Shown here one piece after another: positions 30,867 to 42,132 of a DNA stretch of 57,108 nucleotides. Positions within the stretch are counted from its first letter, which is position 1; every line of letters starts with the position of its first letter. The position numbers and the translations under genes are program-made. Location of the stretch: positions 1 to 57,108 of the forward strand of contig JAEELE010000026.1 in assembly GCA_016288755.1 (NCBI GenBank), given 5' to 3'. The notes under the pieces were generated by a model that saw only the letters and a list, made by a program, of their open reading frames with translations, was not told the origin of the DNA and made no database searches. Source of the DNA: Oscillospiraceae bacterium (GTDB taxonomy: Bacteria > Bacillota > Clostridia > Oscillospirales > Ruminococcaceae).

Positions 30867-32998
30867 AGCCGGCAGAAACGGTCTCTGAACCGCGTGCGAA
30901 TCCGGGCGCGAGCCGTAAACGGAGAGCCGGCAGCAGGGTCTGTGCCCGCGGCGTGGAATGCTTCACGTTCGCATGGGGTGCGGGTCTGCTGTCGGCATTT
31001 CTGCAATATGGCAGTGCCGCCGCGGCAGCCGGGCTCTGCCTGCTGCTGCTCGGGCTGCTGAGCCTGCTTCGGAAGGAATTTCCGCCGAAATACCGCATCG
31101 GGATATTCTGTATCGCCGCGGGACTGCTGCTTTCGGCGGCGGTCTGGCTGAGCTATGACATGCTGCACCGCCGCCCGCTGCTCGGTCTCGACGGGCAGAC
31201 CGTCACGCTCTCCGGCACGGTGCGCGGCAGCACGGCACGCACCGGCGACCGTGTGCGCTATACGCTCGGTGCCGCACCGGACGGGCGCCGCACGCAGATC
31301 GAATGGTATGCCGGGAGCGACGTGCCGCCGCTGAAGATCGGCGACCGCGTGACGCTGCATGCCGAACTCACGCGCTATACCTCCGATTACCGTTATCACA
31401 CGGCGGAGACCGCAGAGGCGCGCGGGCAATATCTGTGCTGCTACAGGGCAGAGATCGTTGAGATCGACGAGGATACGGGCTTTTCGCTGCGGCGGACACT
31501 GCATGATTACCGCAGCCGCCTCACCGATGTCATCCGGCAGCACATGTCCGGAGAAGCAGCGGGGCTCCTGCTCGCGATGCTCTTCGGCGACAAAGCCGCA
31601 CTCTCCGACACTGCACGGCTCGCACTCTATCGCACCGGCATCGGGCATGTGACCGCGGTGTCGGGGCTGCATCTGGTCTTTCTGTGCACGCTGCTGACCT
31701 TATTGCTGCGGCGGCTTCATGCCGGTCCGCGCACACAGCTGCTCGTCAACGGCGCCGCCGTGCTGCTGTTTTCGCTCACGGTCGATTCGGCTGTCTCGGT
31801 GCAGCGCGGCACGGTCATGATCCTGCTCTATTACTCCGCGCCGCTGCTGGGGCGCAGGACCGACACGCTGCGCTCGCTGTGCATTGCCGTGCTGCTGTGC
31901 ACGGTATTCACGCCGTATGTCATCGGATCGGCGTCCTTCTGGCTGTCGGTCTCGGGCGTATTCGGCATCGGTGTTGCCGCACCCTATATGACGAAGGGGC
32001 TGCGCGTTCCGAATCTGCTGCGGCGTTTTCTGCAGATGTGCTGTGTGGCTGCGGCGGTCTTTCCGGCATCGCTGCTGCTGACGGGGGAATCCTCGCTGAT
32101 CGCGCCGTTCAGCAATCTGCTGATCCTGCCGCTCGGCGTCTGTGCGGTCTATCTGGGACTTCTGCTGTTCTGCACGGGCGGGCTGACTGCCTTTCTGCTG
32201 CCGCTCGCCGGGCTGCTCTGCACCGCGATGATGCATCTGGCAGAGCTGGCGGCGTCGCTGTCGGTTTCGCATGTCGGTGCAGCGACCCTCGCCGTGCGCA
32301 CTGCACTGGTCATTCTGACGCTGACGGTGCTGCTGCTCTTTGCACTGCGCGCTTCTCCGCGGACAATCGCGGCGACGGTGATCGGTGCGGCGATCGTGCT
32401 CTTCGGGCTCGGCAGATATGAGCGTCAGCTCAACATGCACCGCATGCATATTGCCGTGCTCGGAGAGAAAACCGACACTGCACTGGTCATCCGCGCGGAC
32501 GGGCACACGCTCATTGCCGACCTGACCGGCGGCAGCAGAACCCCTGCCTATGTGCAGCGCTTTCTGCGGGACAATGCCCTGACGGATATCGACGCGCTGG
32601 TGCTGTCCTCTGCCGCGAATGCCGCGGGCTATCAGTCTGTGCTGACGGGCTGCGAGGTCGGGAGGGTGTTTGTGAAGACGGGGGAGCCGTGGCGCGCCGA
32701 TGCAGAGATCTGCGGCGTCCGGGCGGAATTTGCAGAGCGCGGTATGGTCTCGGCGGATTTTCCCGATTTTTCGTTCGACAGCATGCCGCTGAATACAACG
32801 GTCATGTATCACGGCAGGACAGTCATTGCGCTGCCTGCGGACGGGCATCCGGTCTTTGCGGACCTCATCATCCGCTACGGCGAGGGCGATCTGATACAGG
32901 ACAATCTCGGTCTGCAGATCGTTCCCGCGCTGCAGGGCAGCAATCAGCTCTGGACCCTGACCGAGGACGGGCAAATTCGCCGCATCATGCTCGAATAG
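30863..32998 (+). CDS. comEC: ComEC/Rec2-family DNA uptake channel with degenerate C-terminal domain
   Basis: 711 residues. N-terminal membrane segments (residues 33-100) are followed by the OB-fold DUF4131 region (110-205) and the competence domain, with TGIGHVTAVSGLHLV near 258-272 and eight or so further membrane helices. The last 190 residues (from about 525) align with the metallo-beta-lactamase-like domain, but the HxHxDH ligands are replaced by LSSAANAAGY near 577. The usual DVGQGD is AVLGEKTD. It starts at GTG 30863. It should still form a channel, but the nuclease-like domain looks dead. comEA is not nearby. Confidence 0.92.
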   Translation: MKPAETVSEPRANPGASRKRRAGSRVCARGVECFTFAWGAGLLSAFLQYGSAAAAAGLCLLLLGLLSLLRKEFPPKYRIGIFCIAAGLLLSAAVWLSYDMLHRRPLLGLDGQTVTLSGTVRGSTARTGDRVRYTLGAAPDGRRTQIEWYAGSDVPPLKIGDRVTLHAELTRYTSDYRYHTAETAEARGQYLCCYRAEIVEIDEDTGFSLRRTLHDYRSRLTDVIRQHMSGEAAGLLLAMLFGDKAALSDTARLALYRTGIGHVTAVSGLHLVFLCTLLTLLLRRLHAGPRTQLLVNGAAVLLFSLTVDSAVSVQRGTVMILLYYSAPLLGRRTDTLRSLCIAVLLCTVFTPYVIGSASFWLSVSGVFGIGVAAPYMTKGLRVPNLLRRFLQMCCVAAAVFPASLLLTGESSLIAPFSNLLILPLGVCAVYLGLLLFCTGGLTAFLLPLAGLLCTAMMHLAELAASLSVSHVGAATLAVRTALVILTLTVLLLFALRASPRTIAATVIGAAIVLFGLGRYERQLNMHRMHIAVLGEKTDTALVIRADGHTLIADLTGGSRTPAYVQRFLRDNALTDIDALVLSSAANAAGYQSVLTGCEVGRVFVKTGEPWRADAEICGVRAEFAERGMVSADFPDFSFDSMPLNTTVMYHGRTVIALPADGHPVFADLIIRYGEGDLIQDNLGLQIVPALQGSNQLWTLTEDGQIRRIMLE

Positions 32999-32999
32999 C

Positions 33000-33329
33000 G
33001 CCCGGAGCCCGGGCTGGCGTTTTGGCTCCGCAAGCCGTTTTGCATCCTCACCCAATTTTCGTGACTGCACGGCGCTAAAGCACCTTCTTGGGGGTCGATA
33101 CTCCCAGCGGGGAGCCCCCGCGGGCAGCCCGGAGCCCGGGCAGGCGTTTTGGCTCCGCAAGCCGTTTTGCATCCTCACCCAATCTTCGTGACTGCACGGC
33201 GCTGTTCGCGCCTTCTGATAGGTCAATTCTCCCAGTTCTTTTCTCAATCAGCAGAAGAAGTGAAAGCAACGGAACAACTCCTCACTCCTCACTTCTCACT
33301 CCTCACTTGCCATTTCTCATTTCTCATGA
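33000..33329. repeat. Modular intergenic repeat element 11 (tandem double copy)
   Basis: Two copies of the palindrome-headed module: heads at 33000 and 33127-33141 (GCCCGGAGCCCGGGC) plus a GCGGGGAGCCCCCGC head at 33107-33121. Inner hairpins are GGCGCTAAAGCACC and GGCGCTGTTCGCGCC. CAGCAGAAGAAGTGAAAGC, junction AACGGAACAACTCC and heptamers follow. It fills the comEC-holA gap. Confidence 0.87.
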
Positions 33330-33348
33330 AGGAACCGAGGTGAATCTC

Positions 33349-34431
33349 ATGCCGAATCTCGCACCCGCAGACCTTCTGCGCGAGATCGCTTCCGAAAAGC
33401 CGCCGCAGCGCGTATTCATCTGCGGCGAGGATACCGCTGCCGTCGTGCAGCTCGAAAAGCGCATCCTCAAAAAGCTCACCGACGGCGACCCGCTCGCCTA
33501 TTCCGCCTTTGACGGACAGGCGCCCGATCTCGACCGCATGGCGGATGCCTGCGCCTTCTGCCCGATGTTCCAGCCCTGCAACGTCATTCTCCTGCACGAT
33601 CTCGACCCCGATTCCGTGCCCGCTGCCGGCATCGACACGATGCTGAAAATTTGGAGCGACCTGCCGTCTCAGGCGATCGTGCTCGTGGTCATGCGCACGC
33701 TCCCCGCCTATGAGATCAAGCGCGGCGCACCGGTCTTCCTGCAAAAATTCAAGAAGATCACGGCGTTTTTTGAGAAGCAGGGCGTGCTCTGCATCTGCGA
33801 GAAGAAAAACGCGATCCAGCTGGGCAAGCAGATCATGGACCGCGCCAAGCGCCACGGCTGCGAGATCAGCCGGCAGGACGCCGAGCTGCTCGCGAACCGC
33901 TGTCTGTGCGATTCCACGCTGATCCAGTCCGAGCTCGACAAGCTGATCGCCTGCGCCGACGGTGAACAGATCACCCGCGCGATGCTCGACGCGCTGACCG
34001 CCGAGCTGCCCGATGCCGACGCCTTCCGCCTTGCACGGGAGATCACGGCGGGGCACGGCGCCGCCGCACTGCACATGCTCGCCGACCTGACCGCGAAATC
34101 CGAGGACACCAAAACGATCCTCGGGCTGCTCACGATCATCAGCAACGCCTTCACCGACCTCTACCGCGCCAAGCTCGGTGCCGGCTGCGCCAAGCAGACC
34201 GACGCGGTCACGGCGGATTTCAACTATCCGAAGAACCGCGAATTTGCCGTGCGCAATGCCATGCGCGACTGTGCGAAAATTTCGCTGCCGCAGCTGCGCA
34301 CCTGTGTCCGCATCCTGCGCGAGACCGACAAGAGCTGCAAATCGACCCGCACCCCGCCGCGTCTGCTGCTGGAGCAGGCGATCGTGCGGATGCTGCGCGT
34401 GCAGCGCGACGGCACCGAGGTGCTGCGTTGA
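33349..34431 (+). CDS. holA: DNA polymerase III delta subunit
   Basis: Clamp-loader delta subunit. 360 residues from ATG 33349 (GAGGTGAATC upstream). PPQRVFICGEDTAAVVQLEKRILKK at the N-terminus and the AAA-like fold with QAIVLVVMRTLP follow the family. SELDKLIACADGEQIT and a C-terminal helical collar with ILGLLTIISNAFTDLYRAK complete it. A longer open frame upstream lies in repeat element 11 and is not credible. The holA stop overlaps the Toprim gene start (TTGA). Confidence 0.92.
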   Translation: MPNLAPADLLREIASEKPPQRVFICGEDTAAVVQLEKRILKKLTDGDPLAYSAFDGQAPDLDRMADACAFCPMFQPCNVILLHDLDPDSVPAAGIDTMLKIWSDLPSQAIVLVVMRTLPAYEIKRGAPVFLQKFKKITAFFEKQGVLCICEKKNAIQLGKQIMDRAKRHGCEISRQDAELLANRCLCDSTLIQSELDKLIACADGEQITRAMLDALTAELPDADAFRLAREITAGHGAAALHMLADLTAKSEDTKTILGLLTIISNAFTDLYRAKLGAGCAKQTDAVTADFNYPKNREFAVRNAMRDCAKISLPQLRTCVRILRETDKSCKSTRTPPRLLLEQAIVRMLRVQRDGTEVLR

Positions 34432-35021
34432 GCGGGAAGCGCCGGGTCAGACCGGCGATCGTCGTCGAGGGGAAATACGACAAGATTCGGCTCGATTCCG
34501 TGGTCGATGCGGTCATTCTCGTCACAAACGGCTTTCAGATCTATAAAAATGCCGGACAGCTCGATCTCATCCGGCACTATGCGAAAACGACCGGCGTCGT
34601 GATCCTGACCGATGCCGACGCAGCGGGCTTTCAGATTCGCGGCTATCTGCGCGGCGCGATCGCGGAGGGCGACGTGCGGCATGTGTATATCCCCGGCATC
34701 CACGGCAAGGAGCGCCGCAAGGCGCAGCCCTCCGCGGAGGGTCTGCTCGGGGTCGAGGGCATCGGCGGCGAAACGCTGCTTGCCGCGCTCGACCGCGCAG
34801 GCGTCTTTGACGAGACCCCGCCCGACCGCCCCAACGACATCACGACCGCGGTGCTCTATGCACACGGGCTCGCGGGCACGCCGGACTGTACCGCGCGCCG
34901 GCGCAGACTGCTGCGTCAGATGGGACTGCCGGAGCGGCTTTCGGCAAAGGGGCTCTGCGAGGTGCTCTGCACAATGACCTCTGCGGCTGAGCTCGGCGAT
35001 TTTCTCGCGCAGCATATTTGA
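34428..35021 (+). CDS. Toprim-domain protein, RNase M5-like (DUF4093)
   Basis: 197 residues. Toprim motifs AIVVEGKYDKIRLDSVVDA (catalytic Glu) and ILTDADAAGFQIRGYLR (DxD) are present. The block GKERRKAQPSAEGLLGVEGIG is typical of RnmV-like proteins that mature 5S rRNA. It starts at TTG 34428 overlapping the holA stop, with GAGGTG upstream, so it depends on holA translation. RnmV is the most likely identity; the KamA/KsgA partner gene is not adjacent. Confidence 0.87.
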   Translation: MSGKRRVRPAIVVEGKYDKIRLDSVVDAVILVTNGFQIYKNAGQLDLIRHYAKTTGVVILTDADAAGFQIRGYLRGAIAEGDVRHVYIPGIHGKERRKAQPSAEGLLGVEGIGGETLLAALDRAGVFDETPPDRPNDITTAVLYAHGLAGTPDCTARRRRLLRQMGLPERLSAKGLCEVLCTMTSAAELGDFLAQHI

Positions 35022-35035
35022 ATGCGGAATTGAAG

Positions 35036-35340
35036 GCAAGGGAGCAGGTAGGAAGTAGGAGGTAGGAAGTCGAGTTAGGAGTGAGCAGTGAGGAGTGAGG
35101 AGTTGTTCCGTCACTCCGGCGCGGAGCCCGCGCGGGCGATGTCACCCCCACTTCGGCAAATCTGCTCCCGCCGTGTTTTTTGCCCCCTCAAGGGGGGATT
35201 TGTCACAGCGTTTCAACGAATCATTCCGCATTCATCCTCTTGCCTTCTCATTCTCAACATTTCAAATTCGGCACACTGAAATCTTGAATTTCACAGAAGA
35301 AGTGAAGGCAACGGAACCATTTCTCATTTCTCACTTGACT
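35036..35340. repeat. Modular intergenic repeat element 12
   Basis: Purine heptamers (AGGTAGGAAGTAGGAGG), junction GAGTTGTTCCGTCACTCC, then a third type of palindromic head, GCGCGGAGCCCGCGC (35119-35133). A CCCCTCAAGGGGGG inverted repeat, CAGAAGAAGTGAAGGC, AACGGAACCATTTC and pyrimidine heptamers follow. A diverged 100-base segment separates the two arms. Confidence 0.8.
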
Positions 35341-35369
35341 TTCTATCTGATGAAACGGAGGCTTCTGAT

Positions 35370-35849
35370 ATGCTGCAAACACCCTTTGGCGCGGCGGAGA
35401 TCCGGCTCGACGGCAAAGCGCTGCCGTATAACGCCGAAGCGGTGCCGCTTGATAACCGCTGCCCCGATCTTCCGGGGCGCTTCGGCATCACTGTGCACAT
35501 TTCGCCGGACGGGCTGCCGCACACGCTCTCCTGTGTGCTGTCCGACCTGCCTGCATATGCGGAATCCGATATGGAATCGGGCGAGCGGCTCGAGCTCATC
35601 AGCTTTTATGCAGACGGCGTGAAGCTGTCTGTCGGCACGGAGGCAGAGGAGGGATTTTTCCCGAACGGGTATTACGACTATGACTGCGCCCATCTCGATC
35701 ACGGCATGGCATATCTGATATTGCCGCAGACGAAAACAGAATCGTATACCTTCGGCATCGCATGGATCGACGGGGTTCCCGACCCGGATGACATCAACAA
35801 CCCGCGTGACGTCCAGACATGGTTCGGCGCCGACCCGACGCTGTTCTGA
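35370..35849 (+). CDS. Protein of unknown function (159 residues)
   Basis: Soluble acidic protein from ATG 35370 (ACGGAGGCTTCTG upstream). Beta-strand-like pattern with TPFGAAEIRLDGKALPY, YYDYDCAHLDHGMAYLIL and YTFGIAWIDGVPDPDDINN. The last segment resembles the ends of small hypothetical proteins found near toxin-immunity loci, but I cannot place it in a family. It stands alone between two repeat elements. Confidence 0.75.
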   Translation: MLQTPFGAAEIRLDGKALPYNAEAVPLDNRCPDLPGRFGITVHISPDGLPHTLSCVLSDLPAYAESDMESGERLELISFYADGVKLSVGTEAEEGFFPNGYYDYDCAHLDHGMAYLILPQTKTESYTFGIAWIDGVPDPDDINNPRDVQTWFGADPTLF

Positions 35850-35874
35850 TGTTCACCCCCTGCCTTTCGCGCCG

Positions 35875-36016
35875 ATGACGGAACAACTCCTCACTGCTCA
35901 CTCCTCCCTGCTCCCTCCTACCTTTCGCACCGTGTACTGTGCGATATTGGGAGGCTTCGCGAAAGTCACCCGGAGGAAATCGCCCGCGCGGGCTCCGCGC
36001 CTCATTTCTCATTCTA
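35875..36016. repeat. Modular intergenic repeat element 13
   Basis: GACGGAACAACTCC and pyrimidine heptamers, a TTGGGAGGCTTCGCGAAAG segment, then GCCCGCGCGGGCTCCGCGCC, the reverse complement of the element 12 head. A truncated, inverted arrangement. Confidence 0.75.
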
Positions 36017-36038
36017 CCATGAAGGGTGGTGCTGCCGC

Positions 36039-37370
36039 ATGACACCGGTTTCTCTGCCTGTGCTGCTCTGTGTCATTCCGCTGACATGGCTCGCGGCGGC
36101 GCTGCTGCCGCTGAGACGCAAGCCCATTGCGATGGCACTGGGCGGTCTCGCAATGACTGCCGCCGCCGGGGGAATGCCCGCCGTGCTGCTGACCGGATTG
36201 TCGGTCTGCACGGGCTGGCTCACGGTGCGTCTGCTGCCCGACCGCCGCAGACACCGCCGCCGTACCGTTCTGTACGGCATTTTCGGTGCGGTGCTGCAGC
36301 TTCTGCTGCTGATCCCCGGGGCACTGCTGCTGACGGGCGCCGCAAGGCTCCCGCTGCTGCTCTGCGTCATGCAGTCGCTCGACTGCATCCGGCTGCGCGT
36401 GCTCGGACAGATGCAGATTCCCGCGCTGTCGGCATTCTGGTATTATCAATGTGCGCTGCCGCGGCTCTTCTGCGGTCCGGTGCAGACCTATTCGGAGGCG
36501 GACCGGCAATACCGCAGCTGTGCGCCGTCGGTGCAGCTCGCCGGGCGCGGGGCACTGCGCTGTACGCGCGGGCTGATGCAGTGTGTGCTGCTCTCCGCGC
36601 CGATGTGTACGCTCTGGCGTGAGCTGACCGCACAGCATGCGGCGGTCTCTGCGGCGGACACATGGCTGCTGCTGACGGTTTTTTACTGCGCGGTCTATTA
36701 CGCCGTGCGCGGGCTGGCGGAGCTCGGCACAGGGCTCGCCGCACTCATGGGCTATGTGCTGCCGGAGCCCTTCCGCGAGCCGGCTTTTGCAAGGTCGCTC
36801 GCCGACCTGACCGACCGCTGGCTGACTTGGCTGGCGCAGTGGTGCAGGCGCATGCTGCTCCGCGACGGCCTTCCGCTGGACAACGCCTCGTATTTTGTCC
36901 GCATGATGCTGCTCTTCTGCGTGCTCGGCAGCTATCTGCGCCCCGGGCTGCAGGTGCTGCTCTGGAGCGCCCTTGCCGCCGCACTGCTGACGCTCAGCCG
37001 TGCGCTGCGCCGCCGCGGTTTCACGCTCCCGCGCACCGCCGCAAAGATCGCGGTCGGGCTCTGCGTGCTGCTCTGTGCGGGGCTCATGCAGGCGGATTCG
37101 GTCACGGGGAGCATCGGCATGCTGCGCGCGCTGACCGGCGCAAACGGTCTGCTCTTCACCGGCGGAACGCTGTATCTGGTCAAGATCCACTGGGTCCCGC
37201 TGCTGCTCTCGCTGGTCGGGCTGCTGCCCTGCGGACGGATGCTCCGCGCGGCGATGCACAAAAGCCGCGTTCTGCGGCAAATGGGCAGCGTGCTGATTCC
37301 GCTCTGCGAGCTTGCAGTGCTGCTGCTCTGTATGACGGAGCTGCTCCGGCAATGGACAGCACAGATATGA
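36039..37370 (+). CDS. MBOAT-like membrane protein lacking the expected catalytic His
   Basis: 443 residues with about ten membrane segments. The pattern LPRLFCGPVQTYSEAD (about 140-155), YYAVRGLAELGTGLAALMGY and PEPFREPAFARSLADLTDRW (242-261) followed by WLAQWCRRMLL matches the AlgI/DltB-type membrane-bound O-acyltransferase core. The WRRWH-like motif reads DRWLTW, and the later LWHG-type His position reads LRPG (near 301), so the catalytic His appears to be lost. No AlgJ/DltD partner is adjacent. A non-catalytic or re-purposed MBOAT is the best reading. Confidence 0.7.
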   Translation: MTPVSLPVLLCVIPLTWLAAALLPLRRKPIAMALGGLAMTAAAGGMPAVLLTGLSVCTGWLTVRLLPDRRRHRRRTVLYGIFGAVLQLLLLIPGALLLTGAARLPLLLCVMQSLDCIRLRVLGQMQIPALSAFWYYQCALPRLFCGPVQTYSEADRQYRSCAPSVQLAGRGALRCTRGLMQCVLLSAPMCTLWRELTAQHAAVSAADTWLLLTVFYCAVYYAVRGLAELGTGLAALMGYVLPEPFREPAFARSLADLTDRWLTWLAQWCRRMLLRDGLPLDNASYFVRMMLLFCVLGSYLRPGLQVLLWSALAAALLTLSRALRRRGFTLPRTAAKIAVGLCVLLCAGLMQADSVTGSIGMLRALTGANGLLFTGGTLYLVKIHWVPLLLSLVGLLPCGRMLRAAMHKSRVLRQMGSVLIPLCELAVLLLCMTELLRQWTAQI

Positions 37371-37406
37371 CACAGTCATTTTTATATCGAAAGGAAGTTA
37401 CCCCCA

Positions 37407-38219
37407 ATGGCACAGTTTACTCCGCAGGAATTTGAGATCATCGACATGCACGCACATATCTTCCCGCACAAGATCAGCGAGAAGGCGACAGAATCCATCG
37501 GTCAGTTCTACGATATCCAGATGCACTATTCGATCGGCGAGACCGAAAGGCTCCTCAAAGCGGAGCAGCAGATCGGCACAAAGCGGATGCTCGTCTGCTC
37601 CGTCGCCACGACCCCGAAGCAGGTCGTCTCGATCAACAATTTCATCAAGGAGGAGTGCGACGCGCACCCCGAGATGATCGGCTTCGCGGCGCTCCACGGC
37701 AAATTTGAGGATCTGGCAGGCGAGGTCGACCGCGTGATCGCGATGGGGCTGCACGGCATCAAGCTCCACGCCGATTTTCAGCGCACCCCGATCGACAGCC
37801 CCGCCTCCTACCGCATCTACGAGGTGATCGAGGGGCGGCTGCCCGTGCTCATGCACATGGGTGACTACCGCCACGACTATTCCCACCCGACCATGCTCGC
37901 GAAGGTCATGCGCGATTTCCCGCGGCTCAAAGTGCTCGCGTCGCATCTGGGCGGCTTCGGCGCATGGGACGAGGCGGAGGCAGTGCTTCAGGGCGGCGAC
38001 AATATCCGCTTTGACACCTCGAGCGCGGTCGGTCTGATGAGCCCCGAGCGTGCCGTGCGCCTGATCCGGCATTACGGCGTGGACCGCTGCATGTTCGGCT
38101 CCGATTTCCCGATGTGGGACCCGCGCAAGGAGGCAGAACAGCTGCTCTCGCTCGGCTTTACCCGCGCGGAATATGAGCAGATGTTCGCAAGGACGGCAAA
38201 GGAATTCCTGAATCTCTGA
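37407..38219 (+). CDS. Amidohydrolase (Amidohydro_2, PF04909)
   Basis: 270 residues; TIM-barrel metal-dependent hydrolase or decarboxylase. The motifs IIDMHAHIFPHKI (metal His pair), GIKLHADFQ, VLMHMGDYR, LASHLGGFGAWDEAE and the late FGSDFPMWDP (Asp) match the ACMS decarboxylase/2-pyrone hydrolase superfamily. ATG 37407 follows AAAGGAAG. It is 36 bases after the MBOAT-like gene, so probably cotranscribed. Substrate unknown. Confidence 0.92.
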   Translation: MAQFTPQEFEIIDMHAHIFPHKISEKATESIGQFYDIQMHYSIGETERLLKAEQQIGTKRMLVCSVATTPKQVVSINNFIKEECDAHPEMIGFAALHGKFEDLAGEVDRVIAMGLHGIKLHADFQRTPIDSPASYRIYEVIEGRLPVLMHMGDYRHDYSHPTMLAKVMRDFPRLKVLASHLGGFGAWDEAEAVLQGGDNIRFDTSSAVGLMSPERAVRLIRHYGVDRCMFGSDFPMWDPRKEAEQLLSLGFTRAEYEQMFARTAKEFLNL

Positions 38220-38255
38220 GACAGGCATTCCGCGGCAGAGCAAAGGAGACCGCAC

Positions 38256-39086
38256 ATGAACAGCAAATCATCGGGGCGCCGGCGAAACAGCCCGCTCAGC
38301 ACCATCATGTTCCTTCTGGGGGTCGGCGTGTTTTTCGCGCCGCTCACGGTCAGTCATGCACGCAAGGCGGCATTCCGCACAAAGGAGCGGCAGGTGCTGA
38401 AGGCGTTTTCGGAGGAGTTCCCCGCGGCAGAGGTCATCGAAACGACGTATGAAGGAAGTGCGTTCGCGCCCGACCCGGTGACGGTCTATGCGATCGACAC
38501 GGAGCTCGGATTCCCGTTCATCAGCAATTATCACCATACGGACGGCTATGTCCGCAGCAAAACCGAGCTCGGCTGCTATGAGCTCCGGCTGAAGGCAAGG
38601 CAGTCGGCAGACCGCGTCGCAGCGCAGATACCGCAATATCTGTCGGGCAGCTACACGGTCCGGTTTGCGGCAGACGGTTCTGCGGGCTTTGCGGTCTTCA
38701 TGGAGGAATCCGACCGCGAAACGCTGACTGCCCTCTGGAACGGTCTGCGTGAAGCGGCGGAGGGCGGCGGGACACCCATGTATTTTTCAATCATCTGGAC
38801 GGAGCCCGACCTGCTGGAGCAGATGCTCAGCCGCCCGCAATCGGAGATCATCCGGGCGCAGCGCAATTACCGCAGCCTCGACCCCGACACCCTTGCCACA
38901 CAGGTCCCGAACTTCTGGGAGGGAGGATGCTCCTCGCTGTTCTACGACTATGTGACAGACCCCGCAAAGGGCTTTGACCATATCGACCGGGCGTGTCAGT
39001 CCAATTCAATGGACCGCTTTGTGCGGCAGCTGCACAGCGACCCCGCGCGCACGGAATACATCATGACCGTCTTCAACGTCTGGTGA
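38256..39086 (+). CDS. Membrane-anchored protein of unknown function (276 residues)
   Basis: Basic N-terminus, one membrane helix (about residues 15-33), then an extracytoplasmic domain of mixed alpha/beta pattern with few cysteines. ATG 38256 follows AAAGGAGACC. It lies 36 bases after the amidohydrolase and 15 bases before the next, similarly built protein. No recognised family. Confidence 0.78.
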   Translation: MNSKSSGRRRNSPLSTIMFLLGVGVFFAPLTVSHARKAAFRTKERQVLKAFSEEFPAAEVIETTYEGSAFAPDPVTVYAIDTELGFPFISNYHHTDGYVRSKTELGCYELRLKARQSADRVAAQIPQYLSGSYTVRFAADGSAGFAVFMEESDRETLTALWNGLREAAEGGGTPMYFSIIWTEPDLLEQMLSRPQSEIIRAQRNYRSLDPDTLATQVPNFWEGGCSSLFYDYVTDPAKGFDHIDRACQSNSMDRFVRQLHSDPARTEYIMTVFNVW

Positions 39087-39101
39087 CAGAAAGGAATACT
39101 T

Positions 39102-39941
39102 ATGAAAAGACCTGTTTTCAACAAACGGCGCATTTTTCTCTTTGTGCTGCTTTTTCCGACGCTGCTTGCGGTCATCCTTCTGACCGTGCTTTCGGTCGGG
39201 GGCGGCACCGCGAAGGGCGCTGCAAAAAAGTGGCTGAAGGAGAACCGCCCGGAATCGGTGCTGCTGCACACTTCGGCGTTCACATCGACCGTTGACGGCG
39301 TGACGGAGAAATCACTTGTCTGCACCTGCATGGACACCAACACCGGCGTGATCTGGTCACAGGAATTTGTGCGCAGAAGCGGCAGCTGGACTGCCGAGGA
39401 CGGCAGCGCCGATCCGTATGGCTATGCGCGCATGACCGACGGATATCAGAGCGTGATCCGGCTATCTGCAAGGTTCACCGAGCAGATGCTCCCCACGGCG
39501 GTCTATTCGCCCGACAGGGATCACGGACAATGCTGTCTCGTGGTGGCAGACCGGGTCGCACCGGAGCACCTCGCGGAGCTTTGGGCAAAGGTCTCCGCAT
39601 GTGCCGCCGCCGATCCGACTGTATATGTGCGGTTCATTGCGGCACCGCAGCAGACCTGCGACGCACTGCTGAGCGCGGATCGCATCGGCTATCAGAAGAA
39701 GCACTATGACCGCGGCACGACCGGCACGGTGAGTGAGCTTGCGTGGATGATCGGAAAAAAAGCAAATCGCCTGATGACCTGCCTGCTGACGCAGCCGAGC
39801 GCTGAGGACAGCAAGGACCGGATCGTCTATGCCGGGACAACAGAGGAAGCGATCAAAAAGATTCAGGCGGAATCGTCGACCGATTCGGATACGGTGTGGG
39901 AGCTGACCGGCGAGGGCATCACGGCGTATACGTTTTCGTAA
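39102..39941 (+). CDS. Membrane-anchored protein of unknown function (279 residues)
   Basis: Starts MKRPVFNKRRIFLF with one membrane helix (about residues 11-30) and an extracytoplasmic domain. Size and design match the preceding gene (single anchor, about 245-residue outer domain), suggesting an ancient duplication or functional partners, though direct sequence similarity is weak by eye. AGAAAGG precedes the ATG. No family recognised. Confidence 0.78.
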   Translation: MKRPVFNKRRIFLFVLLFPTLLAVILLTVLSVGGGTAKGAAKKWLKENRPESVLLHTSAFTSTVDGVTEKSLVCTCMDTNTGVIWSQEFVRRSGSWTAEDGSADPYGYARMTDGYQSVIRLSARFTEQMLPTAVYSPDRDHGQCCLVVADRVAPEHLAELWAKVSACAAADPTVYVRFIAAPQQTCDALLSADRIGYQKKHYDRGTTGTVSELAWMIGKKANRLMTCLLTQPSAEDSKDRIVYAGTTEEAIKKIQAESSTDSDTVWELTGEGITAYTFS

Positions 39942-40004
39942 TTCCCTTTTCGGGATTGTGTCGCCGAAAGCAACCGGAATTATTCAGGCAGGGGAAAAGC
40001 CCGG

Positions 40005-40110
40005 TCAGGAGTGAACAGTGAGAGATCCGGAATGCGGGATGCGCCCCGGTTCAGCGGCTCATCTCAGATCCCGGAACAACTCCTCACTCCTCACTTCTCA
40101 TTTCGTCCTC
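40005..40110. repeat. Modular intergenic repeat element 14
   Basis: Purine arm (GTCAGGAGTGAACAGTGAG), a CCGGAATGCGGGATGCGCCC segment, and then CCCGGAACAACTCCTCACTCC split over pyrimidine heptamers. Lies before the ABC-F gene. Confidence 0.7.
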
Positions 40111-40153
40111 CGCCTCGCGTATTCTGATTACTGTGATAAAAAAGGAGACCGCA

Positions 40154-42088
<1,935 letters not shown>

Positions 42089-42132
42089 AAGTTCGGTGCA
42101 AGGATTTCCGCACGGAGGAAAGGAGCAGAGCC

